Below, one piece after another: positions 39,821-51,236 of a stretch of DNA of 64,000 nt (position 1 is its first letter; each line of letters begins with the position of its first letter). This stretch comes from Pseudomonas lini. GTDB lineage: Bacteria > Pseudomonadota > Gammaproteobacteria > Pseudomonadales > Pseudomonadaceae. The position numbers and the translations under genes are program-made. The stretch is from positions 3,658,001-3,722,000 of the forward strand of contig NZ_OZ061318.1 in the NCBI RefSeq assembly GCF_964063345.1, given 5' to 3'. A model generated the notes under the pieces. It saw only the letters and a list, made by a program, of their open reading frames with translations. It was not told where the DNA came from and searched no databases.

Positions 39821-42800
39821 ATGAAAGCAGGTCTGTACCAACCAGATGAATTCAAGGATAACTGCGGTTTCGGCCTGATAGCCCATATGCAGGGCGAGCC
39901 CAGTCATACCCTTTTGCAAACGGCCATTGAGGCCCTGACCTGCATGACCCACCGCGGTGGGATCAACGCCGACGGCAAGACCGGTGACGGTTGCGGTCTG
40001 CTGATTCAAAAGCCGGATGTATTCCTGCGTGCGATTACCCAGGAAACCTTCGGCGTCGAACTGCCCAAGCAATATGCCGTGGGCATGGTCTTCTTCAACC
40101 AGGACCCGGTCAAAGCTGAAGCCGCTCGCGAGAACATGAACCGCGAGATCCTGGCCGAAGGCCTGACCCTGGTCGGCTGGCGCAAAGTGCCGATCGACAC
40201 CAGCGTCCTCGGCCGCCTGGCCCTCGAGCGCCTGCCGCAGATCGAACAAGTGTTCATCGGTGGTGACGGCCTGAGCGATCAGGACATGGCGATCAAGCTG
40301 TTCAGCGCCCGTCGTCGTTCGTCCGTGGCCAACGCCGCCGACGTCGATCACTACATCTGCAGCTTTTCCCACAAGACCATCATTTACAAAGGCCTGATGA
40401 TGCCGGCGGACCTCACCGCCTTCTATCCAGACCTGAGCGACCAGCGCCTGCAAACCGCAATCTGCGTGTTCCACCAGCGTTTCTCCACCAACACCCTGCC
40501 GAAATGGCCGCTGGCTCAGCCATTCCGCTTCCTCGCCCACAACGGCGAGATCAACACCATCACCGGCAACCGCAACTGGGCTCAGGCCCGTCGCACCAAG
40601 TTCACCAACGATCTGATGGATCTGGAAGAACTCGGCCCGCTGGTCAACCGTGTAGGTTCCGATTCCTCCAGCATGGACAACATGCTCGAGCTGATGGTCA
40701 CCGGTGGCATCGACCTGTTCCGTGGCGTGCGGATGATCATTCCGCCTGCGTGGCAGAACGTCGAAACCATGGACCCGGATCTGCGTGCGTTCTACGAATA
40801 CAACTCGATGCACATGGAGCCGTGGGACGGTCCGGCCGGCGTGGTAATGACCGACGGTCGTTACGCGGTGTGCCTGCTCGACCGTAACGGTCTGCGTCCG
40901 GCGCGTTGGGTTACCACCAAGAACGGCTTCATTACCCTGGCCTCGGAAATCGGTGTCTGGAACTACCAGCCTGAAGACGTGATCGCCAAGGGCCGCGTTG
41001 GTCCGGGCCAGATCTTTGCCGTGGACACCGAAACCGGTCAGATCCTCGACACCGATGCCATCGACAACCGCTTGAAGTCCCGTCATCCGTACAAGCAATG
41101 GCTGCGCAAGAATGCCCTGCGCATCCAGGCGACCATGGAAGACAACGACCACGGTTCGGCGTTCTACGACGTCGATCAGCTCAAGCAGTACATGAAGATG
41201 TATCAGGTCACGTTCGAAGAGCGCGACCAGGTGCTGCGCCCATTGGGTGAGCAAGGCTACGAAGCCGTCGGCTCCATGGGCGACGATACGCCGATGGCTG
41301 TGCTGTCCCAGCGTGTGCGCACGCCGTACGACTATTTCCGCCAGCAGTTCGCGCAGGTGACCAACCCGCCGATCGACCCGCTGCGCGAAGCCATCGTCAT
41401 GTCGCTGGAAGTCTGCCTCGGCGCCGAGCGCAACATCTTCCAGGAGTCGCCGGAACACGCCTCGCGCGTGATCCTCAGCTCGCCGGTCGTTTCCCCGGCC
41501 AAGTGGCGTTCGCTGATGAACCTCGATCGCCCAGGCTTCGAGCGTCAGATCATCGACCTCAACTACGACGAGAGCGTCGGCCTCGAAGCGGCGGTGCGCA
41601 ATGTTGCCGATCAGGCTGAAGAAGCCGTTCGCTCCGGTCGCACCCAGATCGTGCTGAGTGACCGTCACATCGCCCCGGGCAAGTTGCCGATCCACGCTTC
41701 GCTCGCCACCGGTGCGGTACACCACCGCCTGACCGAAAAAGGCCTGCGTTGCGACTCCAACATCCTGGTAGAAACCGCTACTGCTCGCGACCCGCATCAC
41801 TTTGCGGTGCTGATCGGTTTCGGCGCCTCGGCGGTCTATCCGTTCCTGGCTTACGAAGTGCTGGGCGACCTGATCCGCACCGGTGAAGTACTGGGCGACC
41901 TCTACGAGGTGTTCAAGAACTACCGCAAAGGCATCACCAAAGGGCTGCTCAAGATCCTGTCGAAGATGGGTATCTCGACCATCACGTCGTATCGTGGTGC
42001 ACAGTTGTTCGAAGCCATCGGCCTGTCCGAAGAAGTCTGCGAACTGAGCTTCCGTGGCGTGCCAAGCCGCATCAAGGGTGCGCGTTTCGTCGATATCGAA
42101 GCCGAGCAGAAAGCCCTTGCGGCCGAAGCCTGGAGCCCGCGCAAGCCAATCCAGCAAGGCGGTCTGTTGAAGTTCGTCCACGGTGGCGAATATCACGCCT
42201 ACAACCCGGACGTGGTCAGCACCCTGCAAGCCGCTGTGCAGCAGGGAGACTACAGCAAGTTCAAGGAATACACGGCGCTGGTGGACAACCGTCCAGTGTC
42301 GATGATCCGCGACCTGTTCAAAGTCAAAACCCTGGACACGCCGCTGGACATCAGCGAGATCGAACCGCTGGAATCGGTGCTCAAGCGCTTCGACTCCGCG
42401 GGCATCTCTTTGGGCGCATTGTCGCCGGAAGCTCACGAAGCCCTGGCCGAAGCCATGAACCGCCTCGGTGCGCGTTCCAACTCCGGCGAAGGCGGCGAAG
42501 ACCCGGCGCGCTACGGCACCATCAAGAGCTCGAAAATCAAGCAGGTCGCGACTGGCCGTTTCGGGGTCACCCCGGAATACCTGGTCAACGCTGAAGTGCT
42601 GCAGATCAAAGTCGCTCAGGGCGCCAAGCCCGGCGAAGGTGGTCAGCTGCCTGGCGGCAAGGTCAACGGTCTGATCGCCAAGCTGCGTTATGCAGTGCCG
42701 GGCGTGACCCTGATTTCGCCTCCGCCGCACCACGACATCTATTCGATCGAAGACTTGTCGCAGCTGATTTTCGACCTGAAACAAGTCAACCCGAAGGCAC

Positions 42801-44266
42801 TGGTCTCGGTGAAGCTGGTTGCAGAAGCCGGCGTCGGCACCATCGCTGCCGGTGTGGCCAAGGCCTACGCGGACTTGATCACCATTTCCGGCTACGACGG
42901 CGGTACCGGTGCATCGCCACTGACCTCGATCAAGTACGCGGGCGCACCGTGGGAACTCGGCCTGGCCGAAACCCACCAGACGCTGCGCGGCAACGACCTG
43001 CGCGGCAAGGTCCGGGTACAGACCGACGGCGGCTTGAAAACCGGCCTCGACGTGATCAAGGCTGCCATTCTCGGCGCTGAAAGCTTCGGCTTCGGCACCG
43101 CGCCAATGATCGCTCTGGGCTGCAAATACCTGCGTATTTGCCACCTGAACAACTGCGCCACCGGCGTTGCGACTCAGAACGAGAAGCTGCGCAAGGATCA
43201 CTACATCGGTACCGTCGACATGGTGGTGAATTTCTTCACCTACGTCGCCGAAGAAACCCGTGAGTGGCTAGCCAAACTGGGCGTACGCTCCCTCGAAGAG
43301 CTGATCGGTCGCACCGATCTGCTGGACATCCTCGAAGGCCAGACCGCCAAGCAGAACCATCTGGACCTGACGCCATTGCTGGGCAGCGATCACATCCCGG
43401 CAGACAAGCCTCAATTCTGCCAGGTCGACCGCAATCCGCCGTTCGACAAAGGCCTGCTGGCCGAGAAAATGGTCGACCTGGCCACCTCGGCCATCAACGA
43501 CATGAGCGGCGCCGATTTCGCCCTGGATATCTGCAACTGCGACCGCTCCATCGGCGCACGGATCTCCGGTGAAATTGCTCGCAAGCATGGCAACCAGGGC
43601 ATGGCCAACGCGCCGATCACCTTCCGCTTCAAAGGCACGGCGGGTCAGAGCTTCGGTGTGTGGAACGCCGGCGGCCTGAACATGTACCTGGAAGGCGACG
43701 CCAACGACTACGTCGGCAAGGGCATGACCGGCGGCAAGCTGGTCATCGTTCCGCCGAAGGGTAGCCTCTACAAGACTCAGGACAGCGCCATTATCGGCAA
43801 CACCTGCCTGTATGGCGCCACCGGGGGCAAGCTGTTCGCCGCCGGTACCGCGGGCGAGCGTTTCGCGGTGCGTAACTCCGGTGCTCACACCGTCGTGGAA
43901 GGCACTGGCGATCACTGCTGCGAATACATGACCGGTGGTTTCGTCTGTGTGTTGGGCAAGACTGGTTACAACTTCGGCTCAGGCATGACCGGCGGTTTCG
44001 CCTACGTGCTCGACCAGGACAACACTTTCGTTGACCGGGTCAACCACGAACTGGTGGAAATCCAGCGGATCAGCGGTGAGGCGATGGAAGCCTATCGCAG
44101 CCACCTGCAACGCGTGCTGAACGAATACGTCGAGGAAACCGACAGCGAGTGGGGTCGTAACCTCGCTGAAAACCTCGATGACTATCTGCGCCGTTTCTGG
44201 CTGGTCAAGCCCAAGGCTGCCAACCTGAAATCGTTGCTTTCCAGCACCCGTGCCAACCCGCAGTGA
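39821..44266 (+). CDS. gltB: GltB, glutamate synthase large subunit
   Basis: NADPH-dependent glutamate synthase large chain, 1481 residues. I choose ATG 39821 ([19 protein letters not shown]) with GGTGAG upstream; a GTG at 39815 is too close to it. The DNC motif gives the nucleophilic Cys of the class II amidotransferase domain after removal of a short propeptide. Then the central domain, the FMN-binding synthase domain ([10 protein letters not shown] region, YDGGTGA), the 3Fe-4S motif [15 protein letters not shown], and a C-terminal beta-helix (GXXG repeats). Forms an operon with gltD 33 bases on. Confidence 0.97.
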   Translation: MKAGLYQPDEFKDNCGFGLIAHMQGEPSHTLLQTAIEALTCMTHRGGINADGKTGDGCGLLIQKPDVFLRAITQETFGVELPKQYAVGMVFFNQDPVKAEAARENMNREILAEGLTLVGWRKVPIDTSVLGRLALERLPQIEQVFIGGDGLSDQDMAIKLFSARRRSSVANAADVDHYICSFSHKTIIYKGLMMPADLTAFYPDLSDQRLQTAICVFHQRFSTNTLPKWPLAQPFRFLAHNGEINTITGNRNWAQARRTKFTNDLMDLEELGPLVNRVGSDSSSMDNMLELMVTGGIDLFRGVRMIIPPAWQNVETMDPDLRAFYEYNSMHMEPWDGPAGVVMTDGRYAVCLLDRNGLRPARWVTTKNGFITLASEIGVWNYQPEDVIAKGRVGPGQIFAVDTETGQILDTDAIDNRLKSRHPYKQWLRKNALRIQATMEDNDHGSAFYDVDQLKQYMKMYQVTFEERDQVLRPLGEQGYEAVGSMGDDTPMAVLSQRVRTPYDYFRQQFAQVTNPPIDPLREAIVMSLEVCLGAERNIFQESPEHASRVILSSPVVSPAKWRSLMNLDRPGFERQIIDLNYDESVGLEAAVRNVADQAEEAVRSGRTQIVLSDRHIAPGKLPIHASLATGAVHHRLTEKGLRCDSNILVETATARDPHHFAVLIGFGASAVYPFLAYEVLGDLIRTGEVLGDLYEVFKNYRKGITKGLLKILSKMGISTITSYRGAQLFEAIGLSEEVCELSFRGVPSRIKGARFVDIEAEQKALAAEAWSPRKPIQQGGLLKFVHGGEYHAYNPDVVSTLQAAVQQGDYSKFKEYTALVDNRPVSMIRDLFKVKTLDTPLDISEIEPLESVLKRFDSAGISLGALSPEAHEALAEAMNRLGARSNSGEGGEDPARYGTIKSSKIKQVATGRFGVTPEYLVNAEVLQIKVAQGAKPGEGGQLPGGKVNGLIAKLRYAVPGVTLISPPPHHDIYSIEDLSQLIFDLKQVNPKALVSVKLVAEAGVGTIAAGVAKAYADLITISGYDGGTGASPLTSIKYAGAPWELGLAETHQTLRGNDLRGKVRVQTDGGLKTGLDVIKAAILGAESFGFGTAPMIALGCKYLRICHLNNCATGVATQNEKLRKDHYIGTVDMVVNFFTYVAEETREWLAKLGVRSLEELIGRTDLLDILEGQTAKQNHLDLTPLLGSDHIPADKPQFCQVDRNPPFDKGLLAEKMVDLATSAINDMSGADFALDICNCDRSIGARISGEIARKHGNQGMANAPITFRFKGTAGQSFGVWNAGGLNMYLEGDANDYVGKGMTGGKLVIVPPKGSLYKTQDSAIIGNTCLYGATGGKLFAAGTAGERFAVRNSGAHTVVEGTGDHCCEYMTGGFVCVLGKTGYNFGSGMTGGFAYVLDQDNTFVDRVNHELVEIQRISGEAMEAYRSHLQRVLNEYVEETDSEWGRNLAENLDDYLRRFWLVKPKAANLKSLLSSTRANPQ

Positions 44267-45718
<1,452 letters not shown>

Positions 45719-45745
45719 CTCGTATTCCAACATTGGAATGCAATT

Positions 45746-45847
45746 CCTGTGGGAGCTGGCTTGCCAGCGATAGCATCGCCTCGGTCTAACTGAAAGACCG
45801 AGGTGTTCGCATCGCAGGCAATCGAGCGTCGACCGGCGCTCCCACAG
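45746..45847. repeat. Diverged REP-like inverted pair
   Basis: CCTGTGGGAGCTGGCTTGCC at one end and an inverted end GGCGCTCCCACAG, where the second copy carries the GCAATCGAGCGTCGACC type interruption seen also at 23301. An inner hairpin CCTCGGTCT/AGACCGAGG lies between. Located between gltD and hemE. Confidence 0.75.
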
Positions 45848-45977
45848 TGTTTTTTGGTGTTGCGAAAGCTGCGTTCCACCGCGACAAATTGACCCGATAG
45901 ACAAAAGGATCGGCTCTTGCCGTGCCTTTTGCGTCGCGCTCTGAGAAAATGCCCGCACTTTTTTTCCGGATGCCGAC

Positions 45978-47045
45978 ATGACTGCCCTGAAGAACGACCG
46001 TTTCCTTCGCGCCCTGCTCAAGCAACCCGTAGACGTCACCCCTGTGTGGATGATGCGTCAGGCCGGTCGCTACCTGCCGGAATACCGCGCCAGCCGTGCC
46101 AAGGCCGGCGACTTCATGAGCCTGTGCATGAACCCGGCGTTCGCTTGCGAAGTCACGATGCAGCCGCTCGACCGCTATCCGCAACTGGACGCGGCGATCC
46201 TTTTCTCCGACATCCTGACCATCCCCGATGCCATGGGCCAAGGCCTGTACTTCGAAACCGGTGAAGGTCCGCGCTTCAAGAAAGTCATCAGCACCCTGGC
46301 CGACATCGAAGCCCTGCCGATTCCTGATCCGCACAAAGACCTCGGCTACGTCATGGACGCGGTCAGCACCATCCGCCGCGAACTGAACGGCCGCGTGCCG
46401 TTGATCGGCTTCGCCGGCAGCCCATGGACCCTGGCCACCTACATGGTCGAAGGCGGCTCGTCGAAAGACTACCGCAAGACCAAAACCATGCTCTACGACA
46501 ACCCGCAAGCCTTGCACCTGCTGCTGGACAAGCTCGCGCAGACCGTCACCAGCTACCTCAACGGCCAGATCATGGCCGGCGCGCAAGCGGTGCAGATCTT
46601 CGATAGCTGGGGTGGCAGCCTCTCGGCGGCGGCGTACCAGGAATTTTCCCTGGCCTACATGCGCAAAATTGTCAGCGGCCTGATCCGCGAACACGAAGGC
46701 CGCAAGGTACCGGTCATCCTGTTCACCAAGAATGGCGGCCTGTGGCTGGAAAGCATCGCCGACGCTGGCGCTGATGCGCTGGGCCTGGACTGGACCTGCG
46801 ACATTGGCGAAGCCCGTCAGCGTGTCGGCAGCAAAGTCGCCCTGCAAGGCAACATGGACCCGACCGTGCTCTACGCCAAGCCAGAAGCCATCCGCACCGA
46901 AGTCGGCCGGATCCTCGCCAGCTACGGCAAAGGCAGCGGCCACGTGTTCAACCTCGGCCATGGCATCACGCCGGAAGTCGACCCGGAACATGCTGGTGCG
47001 TTCCTGCGCGCGGTGCATGAACTGTCGGCGCAGTATCACGAGTGA
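45978..47045 (+). CDS. hemE: HemE, uroporphyrinogen decarboxylase
   Basis: Haem pathway enzyme converting uroporphyrinogen III to coproporphyrinogen III, 355 residues. N-terminal signature [16 protein letters not shown], substrate-binding Asp in [13 protein letters not shown], and [17 protein letters not shown] are visible; C-terminal VFNLGHGI gives the conserved His. Stand-alone gene with a terminator 13 bases beyond. Confidence 0.97.
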   Translation: MTALKNDRFLRALLKQPVDVTPVWMMRQAGRYLPEYRASRAKAGDFMSLCMNPAFACEVTMQPLDRYPQLDAAILFSDILTIPDAMGQGLYFETGEGPRFKKVISTLADIEALPIPDPHKDLGYVMDAVSTIRRELNGRVPLIGFAGSPWTLATYMVEGGSSKDYRKTKTMLYDNPQALHLLLDKLAQTVTSYLNGQIMAGAQAVQIFDSWGGSLSAAAYQEFSLAYMRKIVSGLIREHEGRKVPVILFTKNGGLWLESIADAGADALGLDWTCDIGEARQRVGSKVALQGNMDPTVLYAKPEAIRTEVGRILASYGKGSGHVFNLGHGITPEVDPEHAGAFLRAVHELSAQYHE

Positions 47046-47056
47046 TCGTGATCCGA

Positions 47057-47088
47057 TAAAAAACGCCCGGCATATGCCGGGCGTTTTT
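47057..47088 (+). terminator. Terminator of hemE
   Basis: AAAACGCCCGGCAT pairs with ATGCCGGGCGTTTT, nearly perfect, with T-runs on both strands; it could serve both directions. Confidence 0.92.
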
Positions 47089-47127
47089 GTTGGTGGTTCA
47101 GAAAATGAGAAGTGGATGCAGTTCATT

Positions 47128-47218
47128 GTGGGAGCGGGCTTGCCCGCGATGGCGTCATCTCATACAACACATGTACTGGACCGACCATCACTATCGCGGG
47201 CAAGCCCGCTCCCACAGG
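47128..47218. repeat. REP-like inverted pair
   Basis: TGTGGGAGCGGGCTTGCCC at one end and its inverted copy ending in GCTCCCACAGG at the other, between convergent hemE and the MFS gene. Confidence 0.9.
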
Positions 47219-47226
47219 GTTGTGCG

Positions 47227-48501
47227 TCATGCCTTCAAATTGACCAACGGCGGCAACTTCGCCAGCTTCAACGCCACCAACAACGCAATCACCAACAACC
47301 CGCCAATAAACAACCCGATCCCGTTCCAGCCACCCAAGTGCCAAGCCACACCGCCCGCCGTACCCGCGATACTCGACCCGGCGTAATAGCTGAACAGGTA
47401 CAGCGATGACGCCTGTCCTCTGGCCTTGATCGCACGACGGCCAATCCAGCTACTGGCCACCGAATGCGCACCGAAGAAGCCGAAAGTGAAGATCAGCATG
47501 CCGAGAATCACCAGCGGTAACGGTGTGAACATGGTCAGGGCGATGCCCGCGAGCATGACCACGATGGTTGCCCAGAGCACTTTGCGCCGGCCGAGCTGGT
47601 CGGCCAGGGCGCCGATTTTCGCCGAGCTGTAGATGCCCGACAGGTACACCACCGAAAGCAGCCCGACGAAGGCCTGGTCCATATGGTACGGCTCGGCCAG
47701 CAAGCGATACCCGATGTAGTTGAACAGCGTGACGAACGCGCCCATCAGCACGAACGCTTCGACAAACAACAGCGGCAGACCGGCATCGCGAAAGTGCATG
47801 GTGAAGCCGTCGAGCAAGCTACGCGGATGCAATGAGCGGGCGCGGAAGTTGCGCGATTCCGGGAGGATTTTCCAGAACACCGCTGCGGCAATCAGCGCCA
47901 GGCCACCGATGACCAGCATCGCCGTGTGCCAGCTGACGAAGTCGATCAATACCCCGACGATCAACCGTCCACACATGCCGCCAATGGCATTGCCGCCGAT
48001 GTATAACCCCATGGCCAGGCCAAGGTGCTGCGGATGGATTTCTTCGCTTAAGTAAGTCATCGCGACCGCCGCCAGACCGCTCAACGACAGCCCCACCAGC
48101 GCCCGCATCACCAGCACGCCTTGCCAACTTGGGATCATCGCGCTGGCCATGGTGCAGAGTGCGGCGGCGAATAGCGCGGCGACCATCACCGGTTTACGCC
48201 CGATGCGATCAGAGATGGGGCCGGTGATCAGCAAGCCGATGGCGAGCATGCCGGTGGCGACCGACAGGATCAGGCTGCTCTGGGCCGCGTTGATGGAAAA
48301 CTCGCGGGACAGCAGCGGCATCATCGGCTGCACACAGTACAGCAAGGCAAAGGTCGCGAAACCGCCCGAAAACAGCGCCAGCACCGTGCGCATGAACATT
48401 GGCGTGCCTTTCTCGATATAGATCTCGCTTAGCTCGGTGACGACATCGTCCCGCGCGGCGGGCGGAATTTCATGGGCGAGTGGGGCGACAGCAGTTTTCA
48501 C
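47227..48501 (-). CDS. MFS exporter of the YnfM type
   Basis: Twelve-helix major facilitator of 424 residues. A longer frame exists, but the GTG at 48501 has GAGG eight bases upstream and yields MKTAVAPLAHEI. MFS loop 2-3 motif GPISDRIGRKPVM and the segment SLSGLAAVAMTYLSEEIHP closely resemble E. coli YnfM as I remember it, as does the C-terminal AHSVASSWIG and GQASSLYLFSYY. Substrate unknown; drug or metabolite efflux is the family expectation. It is divergent from a LysR gene that resembles YnfL, the same partner as in E. coli. Confidence 0.88.
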   Translation of the reverse strand: MKTAVAPLAHEIPPAARDDVVTELSEIYIEKGTPMFMRTVLALFSGGFATFALLYCVQPMMPLLSREFSINAAQSSLILSVATGMLAIGLLITGPISDRIGRKPVMVAALFAAALCTMASAMIPSWQGVLVMRALVGLSLSGLAAVAMTYLSEEIHPQHLGLAMGLYIGGNAIGGMCGRLIVGVLIDFVSWHTAMLVIGGLALIAAAVFWKILPESRNFRARSLHPRSLLDGFTMHFRDAGLPLLFVEAFVLMGAFVTLFNYIGYRLLAEPYHMDQAFVGLLSVVYLSGIYSSAKIGALADQLGRRKVLWATIVVMLAGIALTMFTPLPLVILGMLIFTFGFFGAHSVASSWIGRRAIKARGQASSLYLFSYYAGSSIAGTAGGVAWHLGGWNGIGLFIGGLLVIALLVALKLAKLPPLVNLKA

Positions 48502-48619
48502 TTTGGACCTCGGAGAGTGCAGCCGGTCAGGCAATGAAAAAATCATATAGCTGGCTAATGTTTCTATCCAATATATTGTTCGACCTGTTTGATAGGTTCT
48601 ACGACCTAATGGAGTTTTT
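48502..48619. promoter_or_regulatory. Divergent control region of the MFS and LysR genes
   Basis: 118-base AT-rich gap between the two divergent start codons. It contains CTATC (48564) and GATAG (48591) as an inverted pair 22 bases apart and several T-N11-A arrangements, as expected for a LysR site, but no single operator stands out. Confidence 0.5.
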
Positions 48620-49522
48620 ATGGAATTGCGCCACCTGCGCTACTTCATCGCCGTCGCCGAAGAACTGCACTTCGGCCGCGCAGCCCAAGTGCTGGGCATC
48701 TCGCAACCACCGCTGAGCCAGCAGATTCAGGCGCTGGAACAGGAGGTCGGCGCCCGGTTATTCGAGCGGACCAATCGTCGGGTCGAACTCAGTGAGGCCG
48801 GTCGGCTGTTTCTGGAAGAGGCGCGGTTGGTGCTGGCTCAGGTCGACAAAGCGGCGGATGTTGCACGACGGGCACAACTCGGCGAGTTGGGTGAGCTGAA
48901 GATCGGCTTCACCTCGTCGGCACCGTTCAACTCGACCATTCCCCAGGCAATTTTCTCGTTTCGCCAGCGCTTTCCGGCGGTGCATTTGCATCTGCGGGAA
49001 ATGAGCAGCACCCAAGTGGCCGATGCGCTGGTGGATGAGTCGATCGAAGTCGGCATCATGCGACCGCTGGGCTTGCCGGACTCACTCAGCGTGGTGGAAC
49101 TGACGCGCGAGCCACTGGTGGCGGTGCTCAGCTCCAAGCATCCGTTGGTAAGCGGCAGCGAAGACGGCCTGTTCCTGTCAGCCCTTGCCCTCGAACCGTT
49201 CGTATTTTTCCCACGCAGCTATGGCAGTGGTCTGTACGCACAGCTGCTCAGCCTGGCGCGGGATGCCGGTTTCAGCCCGCACTTTGCGCAAGAGGCTGGC
49301 GAGGCAATGACCATCATCGGGTTGGTGGCGGCGGGGCTTGGGGTGTCGGTGTTGCCGGCGTCTTATCAGCGGATGCGTATTGATGGCGTGGTCTACCGCC
49401 AGTTGCTGGATCCGGAAGCGGTGTCGGCGGTGTGGCTGGTGCAACGCAAAGATCAGAAGTCGCCGATGGCCAAGGCGTTTGTGGAGTTGTTGACGCGTAA
49501 GGTAGAGCCTTTGAAGCCGTAA
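48620..49522 (+). CDS. LysR-family regulator (YnfL-like)
   Basis: 300-residue LysR regulator: N-terminal winged helix (MELRHLRYFIAVAEELHFGRAAQVLGISQPPLSQQ) and a C-terminal effector domain with GFTSSAPFNS and ITIIGLVAAGLGVSVLP. TGGAG lies eight bases before the start. The divergent MFS exporter is its probable target. The effector is not known to me. Confidence 0.92.
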   Translation: MELRHLRYFIAVAEELHFGRAAQVLGISQPPLSQQIQALEQEVGARLFERTNRRVELSEAGRLFLEEARLVLAQVDKAADVARRAQLGELGELKIGFTSSAPFNSTIPQAIFSFRQRFPAVHLHLREMSSTQVADALVDESIEVGIMRPLGLPDSLSVVELTREPLVAVLSSKHPLVSGSEDGLFLSALALEPFVFFPRSYGSGLYAQLLSLARDAGFSPHFAQEAGEAMTIIGLVAAGLGVSVLPASYQRMRIDGVVYRQLLDPEAVSAVWLVQRKDQKSPMAKAFVELLTRKVEPLKP

Positions 49523-49526
49523 CGAT

Positions 49527-49555
49527 GGGTGACCTCAGTGAGGTCACCCGTTTTT
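49527..49555 (+). terminator. Terminator of the LysR gene
   Basis: Perfect ten-base-pair stem GGGTGACCTC/GAGGTCACCC with an AGT loop, followed by GTTTTT, five bases after the stop codon. Confidence 0.92.
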
Positions 49556-49567
49556 CTTTACCAGGCA

Positions 49568-49822
49568 CTACACCGAGACCTGCACCTGCAATCGTCGACC
49601 AATGACATCCATCAAATCGCAACCATCGCGCAATGACGTCACTAACACCCGCGCCAACTCACTGTGAACGCCCTCGCCAAACGCGAAATTTTCCAGCAGT
49701 TGGGTCGCGGTGCGAATGCGATAGGCCGCTGTTTCGTGCAACACGTCCAGCGGCGCTTCGGTGTCGATTACTAACGATGCGATGGTGCAGTCGATGCCGG
49801 TGATAGGCATGTATCGATCCAT
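49568..49822 (-). CDS. Small hypothetical protein
   Basis: 84 residues, MDRYMPITGIDCTIASLV at the start, mostly helical with ETAAYRIRTATQLLENFAF and a Val-rich end. No signal peptide, membrane segment or known motif. It follows the DUF6124-like gene by 36 bases on the same strand, and an AGGTTTC sits before the start, so the two are probably one operon. I do not recognise its function. Such small pairs are common in fluorescent pseudomonads. Confidence 0.68.
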   Translation of the reverse strand: MDRYMPITGIDCTIASLVIDTEAPLDVLHETAAYRIRTATQLLENFAFGEGVHSELARVLVTSLRDGCDLMDVIGRRLQVQVSV

Positions 49823-49858
49823 GACAAGAAACCTCCATTTGGTAAAAAACAGAACTAC

Positions 49859-50233
49859 TCAGCGTTGGTTGTTTGATGGAGCCTCAGACGACCCTACGGG
49901 TGGTTCCAGGTTGTCTAGCGCTCGATTGACCAATAACTCGCCCAGTACGGCCAGTTGCTGAATGGCCAGCGCCAAATTGCGGCGCGAACCTTCCAGCTCG
50001 CAAGCGAGATCGGTGGTCATGACATTCAGCGAGGCAAGTGTTTCGCAGGCGTGACAGAGCAGGGATGCCGTGTCGGCATTCGGGACGATGGTGAAGAAGT
50101 GGCTGACCGGGTCGGGGCGGTCTGGTTTGCGCAGACGGGCGCTGACGCGGCGTTCGATGATTTCGGAGAGTTTGGATAAATCGACGGTGTCGTCGGTTGG
50201 GAGGTCTGGGGATTCTGGGGTGGTCTTTTTCAT
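49859..50233 (-). CDS. DUF6124/DUF3077-like small protein
   Basis: 124 residues: a charged N-terminal half (MKKTTPESPDLPTDDTVDLS) and a conserved C-terminal half with NADTASLLCHACETLASLN, TTDLACELEGSRRNLALAIQQL and LGELLVNRALDNLEP. This pattern is what I remember from a protein family present in many copies in Pseudomonas and named only as a domain of unknown function. AAGGAG lies upstream of the start. Function unknown; the family name is from memory. Confidence 0.78.
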   Translation of the reverse strand: MKKTTPESPDLPTDDTVDLSKLSEIIERRVSARLRKPDRPDPVSHFFTIVPNADTASLLCHACETLASLNVMTTDLACELEGSRRNLALAIQQLAVLGELLVNRALDNLEPPVGSSEAPSNNQR

Positions 50234-50633
50234 GGCGTAGCTCCTTGCAAGGTTTGAGAAGGTGCCAGTCCCTTGGCAGCGTTACGTGAATTGACGGCTC
50301 GGTTGAATTATTACCAGAGAATTCAATTTTATTAATCAAATAAATGAACATCTATGTAATTAAATGATTCATTCAAGGTTGAATGATTTCTGTAGGAAGT
50401 TGCTGTAAGAAATGGCTGTGGGAAGTTTCTCTAAGTTGGGTGGTCAATTGCAACAGAGCGACCACCTGAAGAGTTGGAAGCGAAATATTATTTAACGATT
50501 GTTTGTCGTGTTCACGACATTAATTTTTGTACAGCTCCCAGAGGTGTAGGATGCTGATGTCACGCAGAGATGCTTCTGTGTTTTCATCGAGGGCGTGCAG
50601 TTTGCTCAAGCTATAAGAAATGGTAGATATTTA
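50234..50633. promoter_or_regulatory. AT-rich control region with three perfect inverted repeats
   Basis: 400-base gap between the divergent small-protein and XRE-regulator genes, with no gene seen. It contains TCATTCA-AGGT-TGAATGA (50369-50386), GGTGGTC with its inverse GACCACC across a 14-base loop (50439-50466), and TGTCGTG-TT-CACGACA (50504-50519). An 11-base near-repeat (TGTAGGAAGTT, TGTGGGAAGTT) lies near 50390 and 50418. The third palindrome sits between a possible -35 TTGTTT (50499) and a weak -10, the position expected of a repressor operator. Confidence 0.6.
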
Positions 50634-51236
50634 ATGTACAAGAAAGAAAAAACGGAAAACTTGAAGAATAATATTAAGTACTTGATTAAAAGTCGTGGAG
50701 AGACACAGCTATCCTTATGCAATGCGAGCGGATTAACCCGGACCACGATATACAATATTCTGGAAGGGAGGGTGGTAAACGTTCAGCAGTCTACGATTCA
50801 AAAAATTTCTGATTTTTTTGGTGTGTCCTACAAAGAAATAGAGACTGTTGATTTTGAAGTAAAGGAAACAATTGAAAGTAGTGTCTCTTTGCTTGGGAAT
50901 ATGAACCCGGCGGCAGTTCCTATAATTAAGGAGAGTTTGCTAATTCAGAGCTTGGACAAACGAATCGGTGAGCTGGCTACGATTTACCCTCTTACTTATT
51001 ATTTCGGTTCTGCTTGCAACGTAATAGGCGTGCTGCTAGAGAGTGAAGTGGGTGGTGTGAATGAGCCGGGAGATCTGTTAATCGTCAAAAAAGGTTTTTT
51101 GAACAGCGATAAAGAGAAGTTGGTGTACGACAAAATAACAAAAAAATTATTTGTAACCAATGAGTCTTGTTTTGATTCTGATGTTATTTGTGTTGTTGGA
51201 GATGTATTAGAGGAGAGGTTTAATGGTCGGGGATAA
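50634..51236 (+). CDS. XRE-type regulator with degenerate S24-like C-terminal domain
   Basis: 200 residues from ATG 50634 (an upstream GTG at 50595 lacks a usable ribosome site). Residues about 8-65 are a Cro/CI helix-turn-helix (LIKSRGETQLSLCNASGLTR, then TTIYNILEGR). The rest resembles the dimerisation domain of CI/LexA-like repressors (GVNEPGDLLIVKKG, then DSDVICVVGDVLEE) but lacks the Ser and Lys of an autoprotease, so it is unlikely to be cleaved. The coding is strikingly AT-rich compared with the neighbours. It overlaps the transporter gene by 14 bases. A regulator of that gene and of itself is the natural inference. Confidence 0.8.
   Translation: MYKKEKTENLKNNIKYLIKSRGETQLSLCNASGLTRTTIYNILEGRVVNVQQSTIQKISDFFGVSYKEIETVDFEVKETIESSVSLLGNMNPAAVPIIKESLLIQSLDKRIGELATIYPLTYYFGSACNVIGVLLESEVGGVNEPGDLLIVKKGFLNSDKEKLVYDKITKKLFVTNESCFDSDVICVVGDVLEERFNGRG

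Noticed and set aside
39677..43201. Open frame of 1174 residues antisense to gltB
   Set aside because: gltB is an unmistakable gene over the same bases; the antisense frame is a by-product of its strong third-position G/C bias and has no family motif or ribosome site.
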